Assembly (NCBI GenBank): GCA_900319005.1
Contig: ONMV01000001.1
Location: forward strand, 62,001 to 126,000
DNA from: an uncultured Bacteroidales bacterium
GTDB lineage: Bacteria; Bacteroidota; Bacteroidia; Bacteroidales; Paludibacteraceae
DNA: 64,000 nucleotides
Reading direction: 5' to 3'
Notes under the pieces: generated by a model
Told to the model about the DNA's origin: nothing
What the model saw: the letters and a program-made list of their open reading frames with translations, nothing else
The model's database searches: none
Translations under genes and position numbers: made by a program
Shown: in pieces, positions 50,742-59,057 of the stretch
How the letters are laid out: each line of letters starts with the position of its first letter
Position numbering within the stretch: position 1 is the first letter of the stretch

Positions 50742-50762
50742 ACAAATTTTTGAATTTGGCCG

Positions 50763-50794
50763 CAAAGATACGCATTATTTTTCACATATGCAAG
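50763..50794 (-). promoter_or_regulatory. Promoter of the recQ-led gene run
   Basis: On the minus strand CTTG (50794-50791), 20 bp, TATCTTTG (50770-50763), 22 bp before the preferred recQ start. Confidence 0.77.
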
Positions 50795-50846
50795 TCCTCA
50801 TGCATTTTTTTTCAAAAAAATCCTTTCACTCCCGTCGATTTTCAAA

Positions 50847-50881
50847 GACCAATGACCAACGACAAATGACAAATGACCAAT
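50847..50881. repeat. GACCAAT/GACAAAT array
   Basis: Five exact 7-bp units upstream of recQ. Confidence 0.9.
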
Positions 50882-50904
50882 TACTTCATCCTTCCAATAG
50901 TATG

Positions 50905-50963
50905 CGATTAGTATGTCATCAGTAGGTGATTAGTAGGTTATTAGTAGGTTATTAGTAGGTGAT
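50905..50963. repeat. ATTAGTAGGTT tandem repeat
   Basis: Five to six units of about 11 bp (GATTAGTATGT, GATTAGTAGGTT, ATTAGTAGGTT), the last followed by GATTAACAC. Confidence 0.85.
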
Positions 50964-51045
50964 TAACACGACCATCTCGGGACCAAGTCCCGACATCGTC
51001 CTAACGACGTCCTAATGAGGACCTATTGTTTTTTTATGTTTATAT

Positions 51046-51170
51046 CTGATTATTGATTTGGTCTCGTCAGAGATGAAGATTTGTTCGAGTGAGTCATGGT
51101 AAATGTATTTATGAATGAGTCAGTTGAACAAAGACTTAGAGATTATGCAATAATCTAAATCAATAATCAG
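51046..51170. repeat. 125-bp element with perfect 14-bp inverted ends
   Basis: CTGATTATTGATTT (51046-51059) is exactly complementary to AAATCAATAATCAG (51157-51170). A nested hairpin AGATTAT/ATAATCT lies near the right end. It has no coding capacity. It could be a small MITE or a structured regulatory element upstream of the MFS promoter. Confidence 0.65.
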
Positions 51171-51251
51171 GGTTTTATAGGTTTTTTTCTTTAATCCTAT
51201 ATACCGTTTTTTTGAAAAAAACACAAAAAATGAAAAAAAATACACTTACCT

Positions 51252-51283
51252 CTTGCACAATCAAAAAAAATGTTGTAATTTTG
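51252..51283 (+). promoter_or_regulatory. Promoter of the MFS-lipoprotein-SusCD operon
   Basis: CTTG (51252-51255), 20 bp, TAATTTTG (51276-51283). The 88-bp leader that follows contains two small hairpins (CCGAT/ATCGG and GGCAT/ATGCC). Confidence 0.78.
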
Positions 51284-51371
51284 TGCCCGATTTTAAACAT
51301 CGGCATTTTTAATGCCTGAAAAAAGAACGTTTTAAATAATAAACGAACTTAAGTTTAATAAGGAAAACACT

Positions 51372-52736
51372 ATGCAACAACGTAATTTAACGTTTAGACA
51401 ACTTTTCAATCTGAGCTTCGGCTTCTTTGGAGTACAGATTGCTTATGCGCTTCAGAGCGCGAACATCTCCCGTATTTTTGCTACCTTAGGAGCTGATCCT
51501 CACACCTTGAGTTTCTTCTGGATTCTCCCCCCGCTGATGGGTATGATTGTGCAGCCGTTGGTAGGAAAGTACTCTGACAAGACTTGGAATAGTCTCGGTC
51601 GCCGCAAACCCTACCTGCTCGTAGGCGCGCTCATCGCGGTTGCGGTAATGCTCCTGTTGCCCAACGCCGGGAATTTCACTTTCACCCAGAGCCTCTTCTT
51701 GGGCTTGAACGCTGCCATGTGGTTTGGTCTTTTCAGTCTTATGTTCCTTGATACCTCTATTAATATCGCCATGCAGCCGTTTAAGATGATGGTCGGCGAC
51801 ATGGTCAATGAGGAGCAGAAGGGAACTGCCTATGCTATCCAATCTGCTCTCTGTAACGCCGGTTCGGTGGTAGGCTACCTCTTCCCGATCTTCTTTACTT
51901 GGATTGGTATTGCTAACACAGCCCCGGATGGTGTCATCCCTGATTCCGTCAAATGGTCTTTCTACGCGGGCGCGTTAATCCTTATTCTTTGTTCGCTATA
52001 TACCTTCGCTACAGTCAAAGAACTCAATCCGCAGGAGTACGCTGAGTTCCACGGCATCAAAGAAGAAAATCATAAATCTGAAATCATAAATAATAAATCC
52101 GAAGAGAAGGGCTTCATAGACCTTCTCAAGGACGCTCCCTCCGCTTTCTGGACGGTCGGACTCGTGCAGTTCTTCTGCTGGGCGGCTTTCATGTATATGT
52201 GGACTTATTCGAACGGCGCAATCGCTGCTAACTGTTTCGGTTGGGATGAGTTGGTAGCAAATGCATCGGAAGAGGCATTCCAGATCGCCGGTAACTGGGT
52301 CGGCGTAGTCTTCTGCGTACAGGCGGTCGGCTCGCTTCTCTGGGCGGCTTTCCTGCCCAAACTCGAGCACTGGTTCGGAAATAAAGGCGCTTATGCTATT
52401 TCCCTCATCGTCGGTGCTATCGGCTTCATCTCTATCTATTATGTGCATGACCAATATGCTCTCTGGCTCAGCTATGCTCTCATCGGTGCTGCTTGGGCTG
52501 CTATGCTGGCGTTGCCCTTCACAATCGTGACGAACGCTATCAAAGGTGGAAACATGGGATATTACCTCGGCCTCTTCAACTGCACGATCTGTGTTCCGCA
52601 AATCGTTGCAGCCCTCTGCGGTGGTTTCTTCCTTAAATATATATGCGCGCACGTACAAGCCGGAATGCTCGTCGTTGCGGGAGTCCTTCTCCTCCTCGGC
52701 GCCGCGTCCGTCTTCTTAATCAAGGAGAAAGAATAA
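51372..52736 (+). CDS. MFS sugar transporter (SLC45/sucrose-maltose-type)
   Basis: 454 residues with twelve predicted membrane segments. The N-terminal LSFGFFGVQIAYALQSANIS and the loop VGKYSDKTWNSLGRRKPYLL are typical of the glycoside-transporting MFS branch related to plant sucrose carriers. It probably imports a disaccharide or oligosaccharide across the inner membrane using a cation gradient; the sugar is unknown. As first gene of the plus-strand operon with lipoprotein, SusC and SusD it would supply the inner-membrane step of the PUL. A central cytoplasmic loop (about 233-247, NHKSEIINNKSEEKG) is encoded by AAATCAT/AAATAAT 7-bp units at 52065-52100. Confidence 0.88.
   Translation: MQQRNLTFRQLFNLSFGFFGVQIAYALQSANISRIFATLGADPHTLSFFWILPPLMGMIVQPLVGKYSDKTWNSLGRRKPYLLVGALIAVAVMLLLPNAGNFTFTQSLFLGLNAAMWFGLFSLMFLDTSINIAMQPFKMMVGDMVNEEQKGTAYAIQSALCNAGSVVGYLFPIFFTWIGIANTAPDGVIPDSVKWSFYAGALILILCSLYTFATVKELNPQEYAEFHGIKEENHKSEIINNKSEEKGFIDLLKDAPSAFWTVGLVQFFCWAAFMYMWTYSNGAIAANCFGWDELVANASEEAFQIAGNWVGVVFCVQAVGSLLWAAFLPKLEHWFGNKGAYAISLIVGAIGFISIYYVHDQYALWLSYALIGAAWAAMLALPFTIVTNAIKGGNMGYYLGLFNCTICVPQIVAALCGGFFLKYICAHVQAGMLVVAGVLLLLGAASVFLIKEKE
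52065..52100. repeat. AAATCAT/AAATAAT array in the central loop of the MFS gene
   Basis: Five 7-bp units between the two six-helix halves of the transporter. Confidence 0.85.
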
Positions 52737-52796
52737 TATCGACCATTCTTGGGCGATCAAAACCGAAAAATAATAAACAAACTAAAATATCTATTT

Positions 52797-53927
52797 ATGA
52801 AAAACAAATTATTCAAACTAACGGCTCTATGGATAGTAGTTGTCGGTTTGGCAGGTTGTCAGTCAGATGTTGATGTCTTTGGCATCAGTAATGATTTGGC
52901 TCTTGGTAAAATGCCGGGCTATTACACCTTTACTGAAGTCGATTCTGTTGCGATGACGGTAACGAAAACAGAGTATTATCTGGAAAAAATGAAAGATGGT
53001 ATCGGAAAAGGATATCGCCGTGTAAGTACCTCGGGAATGTGTACCCCGACAGATACTCAGGAACCGATTACATGGAGCGCTGTCATGGCAGAGAATAAAC
53101 TCTCTATGACAACGACGATTGCCTACGAAAATGGTGACACAGAGGTGTTTAAATGGTTGGATGGAGTACTTCAGGAAACAGATGGTTTATCACAGAAAAC
53201 AGCAGGCTCCAGTATTACTTCCCTTATCGATATCTATGATAAGCTTGCTAATACAAAGTTTGAAATATCTCAGAAATCTTATTATCCCCATCCGGATACT
53301 GTTGAATATGTAGCGTGGAAAACAGAGAACGATTTCTTCGCTCCTGAAGATACAGCCGCTCAAAAGGCCGCTTATCTCAATGAGCTGATGCCTTATCTTG
53401 ATACCATCAAATGGTATTTGGGATATGCTGGACAAATCGGTACAGTATATTTGGATTCTGTAACAGGTGAATTGCACAACCTTGTAGTTGTTTCCCCGGA
53501 GCCTTCTAAACGTGGTGCTAACAAGGGTAAACATGGTATTACCCACGTTATCATGATTGATACTCTCCAAACTCGTGTGGATCAAATCAATGACCGTCCG
53601 GCTCAGATGCTCAATAGTACGTTAGCATTTATGCGCGTAGGTGAAACTAACACCGGTTCGTTATTCTATAGCAAGCAAACGTGGACGGAGGAATATTATA
53701 TTGATCCTTCTTCGCCTCAAGCTATTGCTACGGATTCTATGTATTCCTTTGATGCTTCTGCTTGGGCTGTTTCTTCTGTCACAAGTTCGGTTGCTTTTGA
53801 CGTCCTCTTTAAAGGTGTAGAAAATGGTCAAACGCAAGATGCGTTCACAACGATAAATGTCTCTGACTTTAATAAGGAGAAAGGCGAAATGGTTGTGGGA
53901 ACACTTAAATATAAGGTGAAACAATAA
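52797..53927 (+). CDS. Lipoprotein of unknown function in the SusCD operon
   Basis: 376 residues from the ATG at 52797; the longer open frame begins within the spacer and lacks a signal. The lipoprotein signal ends in WIVVVGLAGC with lipid-attachment Cys at 21. The rest is beta-rich with no motif recognised; stretches such as GKMPGYYTFTEVDSV and INDRPAQMLNSTLAFM may help identification. It lies 60 bp after the MFS gene and 12 bp before susC, the place where many PULs have a surface glycan-binding or accessory lipoprotein; that role is only inference. The codon choice is more A/T-rich than upstream genes, as in the rest of this operon. Confidence 0.7.
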   Translation: MKNKLFKLTALWIVVVGLAGCQSDVDVFGISNDLALGKMPGYYTFTEVDSVAMTVTKTEYYLEKMKDGIGKGYRRVSTSGMCTPTDTQEPITWSAVMAENKLSMTTTIAYENGDTEVFKWLDGVLQETDGLSQKTAGSSITSLIDIYDKLANTKFEISQKSYYPHPDTVEYVAWKTENDFFAPEDTAAQKAAYLNELMPYLDTIKWYLGYAGQIGTVYLDSVTGELHNLVVVSPEPSKRGANKGKHGITHVIMIDTLQTRVDQINDRPAQMLNSTLAFMRVGETNTGSLFYSKQTWTEEYYIDPSSPQAIATDSMYSFDASAWAVSSVTSSVAFDVLFKGVENGQTQDAFTTINVSDFNKEKGEMVVGTLKYKVKQ

Positions 53928-53939
53928 TATCTCAATACA

Positions 53940-56900
53940 ATGAAAAACAGTCTCTTTTCATTCCGCGCTGTGTGCATGTCGCTCCTTCTGATGCTTGGTG
54001 TGGCGGCATTTGCCCAGACTACCGTGCAAGGTACGGTTATTGATGCGGCTAACGGTGAACCGATTATCGGTGCATCTATTCTTGAAATAGGTACTACCAA
54101 CGGTACTATCACCGATTTTGATGGTAATTTCGAAATCAAAGTAGCGAACGGAGCTAAACTCGCTATCTCCTACATGGGTTATAAAACCCAGGAGTTGGCA
54201 GCACAACCGAAGATGGCTGTGAAACTGGGCGAAGACTCCGAGTTGCTCGACGAAGTCGTCGTGGTTGGTTATGGTGTCGTTAAGAAACATGACGCTACCG
54301 GTTCTGTAACCGCTATCAAACCCGATGAGATGAATAAAGGTCTTGTTACCAACGCACAAGACATGATTCAAGGTAAGATTGCCGGTGTAAACATTTCTAC
54401 TAATGGCGGTTCGCCGGGTGCTGGAGCAACAATCCGTATCCGTGGTGGTTCATCTCTCTCCGCTTCTAACGACCCGTTAATCGTTATTGATGGTCTTGCT
54501 ATTGATAATAATAGTATGCCGGGAATGTCTAACCCATTAGCTTTGGTTAACCCGTCGGATATTGAGACCTTTACCGTTCTCAAGGATGCTTCCGCTACCG
54601 CTATCTATGGTTCCCGTGCTTCGAACGGTGTCATTATGATTACTACCAAGAAAGGTAAATCCGGACAAAAACTGAAAGTTTCTTACGATGGTAACGTATC
54701 TTTCGGTACTGTCTTGAAACACTTGGATGTCATGACCGGTGATGAACTCCGTGCTTATGCAATGTCTGCCGGACGTGATGAAACTGCGAATGGATACCTC
54801 ATGAATCATAATGTGGATTGGTTCAAAGAGACCTATCGAACTGCTATCTCTACTGACCATAATATCTCTCTTGCAGGTGGCTATAAGGATAAAAACGTGG
54901 ATATGCCTTACCGAGCTTCAGTAGGTTATACCCTCCAAAATGGCGCGGTTAAAGGATCGCAGATGCAACGTGTAACTGGAGCTATCAATCTCAATCCCTC
55001 TTTCTTGGATAACCATCTTTCATTCAACTTTAATGCAAAGGGTATGTATATCCATAATAGATGGGAACCGAGCAATGCAGGTGCTTACCTAAGTCAGGAT
55101 CCTACACAAGCTATCTATTCGACGGATGATTTGACGAATATATACGGAAACTTAATTACAGTACCTGGTTCGACAATTGATAACACCAGCTATATTACTA
55201 AGGAAGAGTTGGATACGCACTGGGGCGGCTATTATCAACCTTTAGGTACAGACCAAACTATTTATGGTCCGTATGATGATCCTGAATGGAGATATAACCT
55301 CAAAGGAGGTGGTAACCCTATCGGTCGTCTGAACCAGCAGTGGAGCGGTTCCGATGCCGGGCAGTTCCTTGGTAACTTGGAAGCAACTTACAAGGTGCAT
55401 AGTTTCGAGGATTTGATGTTCCATGCGAACTTTGGTGCTGATTATACCTATTCGGAGCAAAAGTTCAACAATAACATGATAGGTGCCTCTGACCACTATA
55501 CCGGAAAACAGGGTACTGAAAAGAAGATGAAATATAACCTCCAGTTCAACTGCTATGCGCAATATGCTCATGATTGGGAGAAAGCACAACAGCACTTTGA
55601 TGCAATGGTTGGTTATGAGTGGCAACATTTCTATAATGACTACAATAGTTTTGGAAATGGTATGTGGCCTTTAACTTATAGAGGTACAAGGGGTGTACCG
55701 GGTGAACCCTCAGATCCGTATGTTTCTGTGGGTAGAGGAGAGAACTACTTGGTATCTTTCTTCGGACGTTTGAACTGGATTGGATGGAATCAAATCATGC
55801 TGACTGCTACTCTCCGTGGAGATGGCTCCAGTCGTTTCCCGAAAGATAAACGCTGGGGTGTATTCCCTTCTGTAGCGCTCGGATGGAAAATTAAAGAGTC
55901 CTTCTTAAAAGATGTAAACTGGATTAACGACCTCAAACTCCGTCTCGGCTATGGTATCACCGGTCAGCAGGAGGGAATTGGCGACTTTGATTATCTGCCT
56001 GTTTATAGCGAGGTGGTTGGGCACGTTTCATATTATCCTGTAGGTGGTGAGAATAGTTATGCGAAGGAAAATCACGATGCCGAAAAGGTGGATAAGGTTA
56101 ACGATGGTCAGTACGACCTATATGCTCAAAACCGTCCTCAGGGTTATAATACTGAGTTAACTTGGGAGAAAACAACTACCTACAACGTAGGTCTCGATTA
56201 TGCTTTCCTCAATAATCGTATTTCCGGTTCGTTGGATTATTATTTCCGTAAAACGACTGACCTTTTGAGTAATAAATTGGTGCCACAAGGATCGAACTTC
56301 CAGGCAGAAATTATGTCTAATGTCGGCTCGCTCCAAAACCAAGGTGTTGAGTTCGCTATTAACGCAGTAATCTTGGATTATGGCAAACGCTTCAAATGGG
56401 ATCTCGGCTATAATGTAACATGGAATCAAAATAAGATTATCAAAATCAATGGGGATCAGGATATGATTCCGGGTAATGGAAAAGCAGGTGAGGGTAATGG
56501 TGGAAAAGCGGTTACTATGTATGCTGTAGGTCATCCTACCGATGTGTTCTATCTTTATGAAGCTCGAAAAGGAGTTAAAGAAGATGGCTCATCTTATTGG
56601 TATGTGGTAGATCAACAGAAAGAGGGTGAAGATGGCTTTGGAGAGATCGATGAACGTGATATGGTCTTCAAAAATTGTAGCCCCGTTGCACCTGTAACGA
56701 TGGGCTTACAAATGAAGTTCCAGTTCTATGGTTTCGACCTCGGAATGTCCTTCCGTGCGAATATTGGTAACCATATTTTCAATAATGTCGTTGCTTCCCG
56801 TCTTGCAAATGTAACTGTTGAACAGATATCGAGCAATAAATACTTTTATAACCTCCCAACGGCTGTTCTGGAAACCTATTGGGTGGATGGGTATAAGAAC

Positions 56901-57191
56901 TATATCTATGATCCGACTGGTACAGAAAAGGTACAAGGAGCATATAGTATTACCGATCGCTTCTTGGAGAATGCATCATTCTTCCGTTGTGATAATATTA
57001 CGCTCGGTTATTCATTTAGCAAGGGTAAAGTGTCTGGTCGTGCTTACTGCACCGTATCGAATCCGTTCGTGATTACCAAGTACTCGGGTCTCGATCCGGA
57101 AATCACAATTTATGGTTCTGGTGCAGGTGTAGATAATTCCATCTACCCGCGTTCCATGACGACTGTTCTTGGTATCAACCTTCAATTCTAA
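53940..57191 (+). CDS. SusC/RagA-type TonB-linked outer-membrane transporter
   Basis: 1083 residues. Signal peptide (SLLLMLGVAAFAQ), a carboxypeptidase-regulatory-like domain (about 30-105: VQGTVIDAANGEPIIGAS, ITDFDGNFEI), the TonB box and plug start DEVVVVGYGVVKKHDATGSV, plug motif IRIRGGSSLSASNDPLIVID and ASATAIYGSRASNGVIMITT, then a 22-strand-type beta barrel ending in LGINLQF with terminal Phe. It imports oligosaccharides through the outer membrane together with the SusD partner encoded 28 bp downstream. The substrate cannot be read from sequence; no polysaccharide-degrading enzyme lies in the same operon inside the window. Confidence 0.97.
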   Translation: MKNSLFSFRAVCMSLLLMLGVAAFAQTTVQGTVIDAANGEPIIGASILEIGTTNGTITDFDGNFEIKVANGAKLAISYMGYKTQELAAQPKMAVKLGEDSELLDEVVVVGYGVVKKHDATGSVTAIKPDEMNKGLVTNAQDMIQGKIAGVNISTNGGSPGAGATIRIRGGSSLSASNDPLIVIDGLAIDNNSMPGMSNPLALVNPSDIETFTVLKDASATAIYGSRASNGVIMITTKKGKSGQKLKVSYDGNVSFGTVLKHLDVMTGDELRAYAMSAGRDETANGYLMNHNVDWFKETYRTAISTDHNISLAGGYKDKNVDMPYRASVGYTLQNGAVKGSQMQRVTGAINLNPSFLDNHLSFNFNAKGMYIHNRWEPSNAGAYLSQDPTQAIYSTDDLTNIYGNLITVPGSTIDNTSYITKEELDTHWGGYYQPLGTDQTIYGPYDDPEWRYNLKGGGNPIGRLNQQWSGSDAGQFLGNLEATYKVHSFEDLMFHANFGADYTYSEQKFNNNMIGASDHYTGKQGTEKKMKYNLQFNCYAQYAHDWEKAQQHFDAMVGYEWQHFYNDYNSFGNGMWPLTYRGTRGVPGEPSDPYVSVGRGENYLVSFFGRLNWIGWNQIMLTATLRGDGSSRFPKDKRWGVFPSVALGWKIKESFLKDVNWINDLKLRLGYGITGQQEGIGDFDYLPVYSEVVGHVSYYPVGGENSYAKENHDAEKVDKVNDGQYDLYAQNRPQGYNTELTWEKTTTYNVGLDYAFLNNRISGSLDYYFRKTTDLLSNKLVPQGSNFQAEIMSNVGSLQNQGVEFAINAVILDYGKRFKWDLGYNVTWNQNKIIKINGDQDMIPGNGKAGEGNGGKAVTMYAVGHPTDVFYLYEARKGVKEDGSSYWYVVDQQKEGEDGFGEIDERDMVFKNCSPVAPVTMGLQMKFQFYGFDLGMSFRANIGNHIFNNVVASRLANVTVEQISSNKYFYNLPTAVLETYWVDGYKNYIYDPTGTEKVQGAYSITDRFLENASFFRCDNITLGYSFSKGKVSGRAYCTVSNPFVITKYSGLDPEITIYGSGAGVDNSIYPRSMTTVLGINLQF

Positions 57192-57219
57192 TAACTGATA
57201 ATTGAAAAATACAAGTAAT

Positions 57220-58989
57220 ATGAAACGTTTATTTAATTATGCAGTATTGGCAGCTATTGCACTGGCATTTGCTTCATGTGTAAAAGATTTGGATGCGGAG
57301 CCAATTAATCCGAGCACCAATACCAAATTTAATCAGGATGCCATATTCACTAAATGTTATGCGTGCTTAGGACTAACTGGTATTTCGGCAGAAGATGAGT
57401 CTGATGTAAAAAAAGGAACCATTGATGCAGGAACTACAGGCTTCTACCGTATGACTTGGTATTGTAATGAGTTCCCGACCGATGAAATATGGTGGACATA
57501 TACCGACGAAGAGTCCAAACAGCTTACTAATACCAATTGGACGGGTACGAATAATGGTATTTGGGCTATCTATATCCGCCTGATTCTGGATATCAAATAT
57601 TGTAATCACTATCTGGCGAGAGCATCGCAGAATAACGAAGAAGAGAGATTCCGCTATGCAGAGGTGCGGTTTATCCGTGCATTACATTTCTTCTATCTTA
57701 TGGATATGTATCTTTATTCACCGTTTATTGTAGAAGATAGAAATGTGTCACCGCCTTTTAGATCTCGTCATTTTATGTATGCTTGGTTGGTAAACGAATT
57801 GAAAGAATTGGAGAGTCTGTTGCCGACGCAACGTAGAAACGATTACCGTGTAGATAAGGCGGCTGCACAACTCCTCTTGGCACGTATTTATCTCAATGCC
57901 GATGTGTATAATAAATATAATAAGGATTGGGTCCCGGGCTCTGCTATTGAAGACGCGCTTACAATGGCAAACAAAACTATTGATGAAAACAAGAGTGTAC
58001 ATGACCTCGTGAAAAAAGAGCAGAAGATTACTCATTATGCGGGGACGGATTCATGCTATGTTTATACTGCCTATCAACAACTCTTTATGGGCGATAATAA
58101 CCGTCCGGAAATTATCAAAGAGTCGCTTCTCCAAATTTATCAGGATGGTTTCTATGCGCATAGCTATGCAGGCTCATCTTTCCTTGTTAAAGGTCCCCGT
58201 GATGATGGTATGGTACCTTGCGGTTCTGATGCTGGACTATGGCATGCCATGCGTACTTCCCCAACTATGGTGGATAAGTTTATCAAACTGGAGGGTATTG
58301 GACGCAGTCAGGCACGGAATATGAAATACGATGAGTATAATATGCCGGCTCAATTACATGATGATCGTGCTATCTTATGCTCAAAAACTAATAGTACAAA
58401 TTATTCTTTTGATTTGAAAGGAACTCAAGGTGCTGGCGACCAAAAAAATATGTATGAGTGCTGGGCTCCATTGAAATTCACAGGAGTTTATTCGACTCAT
58501 ATTCCTAAGAGTTCACCTCGTAAAGATACCTCATGGCCTGATACGGATATTCCGCTGCTTCGTATAGCTGAGGCATATCTGATTCGCGGAGAAGCAAAAG
58601 CGCGTAAATCCGGTAACTGGAATGATGCTTTGTCGGACGTAAATATTCTTCGTGAACGCGCAAATGCCAAACCGTTGGATACAATGGACGAAGAGACAAT
58701 GTTGGATGAGTGGAGCCGTGAGTTCTGGTTCGAGGGACGCCGTCGTATGGACCTTATCCGTTTCGGACGTTTCTTTGGTCCCGAGGCGGATGAGCACCAG
58801 TTCCACTGGGAGGGACGTATGTCGAAGGATGATGGAGAGGCAAATTTTGTTGCCGGCACACCAGAGTACATGAACTGGTTCCCTATTCCTTCTGATGATA
58901 AACGTAATAACCCGAATTACAGAACTGATGTTGAGGGTGATCCGGAAAACCCGTACGCTACTCGTGGTGGTGATGGTTATCCTTATTAA
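57220..58989 (+). CDS. SusD/RagB-type surface glycan-binding lipoprotein
   Basis: 589 residues from the ATG at 57220; an upstream TTG at 57202 would add six residues without benefit. Lipoprotein signal AAIALAFASC with Cys at residue 20. SusD features: the early FTKCYACLGLTGIS-like helix region, helical TPR-type repeats (RFIRALHFFYLMDMYLYSPF, KAAAQLLLARIYLNADVY), and the C-terminal IRGEAKARKSGNW, LDEWSREFWFEGRRRMDLIRFG and NWFPIPSDD motifs. It binds glycans on the cell surface and caps the SusC barrel. Confidence 0.97.
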   Translation: MKRLFNYAVLAAIALAFASCVKDLDAEPINPSTNTKFNQDAIFTKCYACLGLTGISAEDESDVKKGTIDAGTTGFYRMTWYCNEFPTDEIWWTYTDEESKQLTNTNWTGTNNGIWAIYIRLILDIKYCNHYLARASQNNEEERFRYAEVRFIRALHFFYLMDMYLYSPFIVEDRNVSPPFRSRHFMYAWLVNELKELESLLPTQRRNDYRVDKAAAQLLLARIYLNADVYNKYNKDWVPGSAIEDALTMANKTIDENKSVHDLVKKEQKITHYAGTDSCYVYTAYQQLFMGDNNRPEIIKESLLQIYQDGFYAHSYAGSSFLVKGPRDDGMVPCGSDAGLWHAMRTSPTMVDKFIKLEGIGRSQARNMKYDEYNMPAQLHDDRAILCSKTNSTNYSFDLKGTQGAGDQKNMYECWAPLKFTGVYSTHIPKSSPRKDTSWPDTDIPLLRIAEAYLIRGEAKARKSGNWNDALSDVNILRERANAKPLDTMDEETMLDEWSREFWFEGRRRMDLIRFGRFFGPEADEHQFHWEGRMSKDDGEANFVAGTPEYMNWFPIPSDDKRNNPNYRTDVEGDPENPYATRGGDGYPY

Positions 58990-59057
58990 TTAGCATACAA
59001 TGAACTAAATATTCATTTTATTAATTAACATTATTAACAATTCAAATCTTTAAAATT

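Larger units (their letters stand above)
50795..51251. other. Repeat-rich intergenic region upstream of the sugar-uptake operon
   Basis: No gene seen. It holds a 7-bp array (50847-50881), an about 11-bp array of ATTAGTAGGTT units (50905-50963), two hairpins (TCGGGAC/GTCCCGA at 50977-50993 and GTCCT/AGGAC at 51009-51022 followed by T7) and a 125-bp inverted-repeat element (51046-51170). Confidence 0.65.

Noticed and set aside
50977-51035. Terminator for a plus-strand gene
   Set aside because: The two hairpins with a T run look terminator-like, but no plus-strand gene ends upstream; kept only as a note on the intergenic region.
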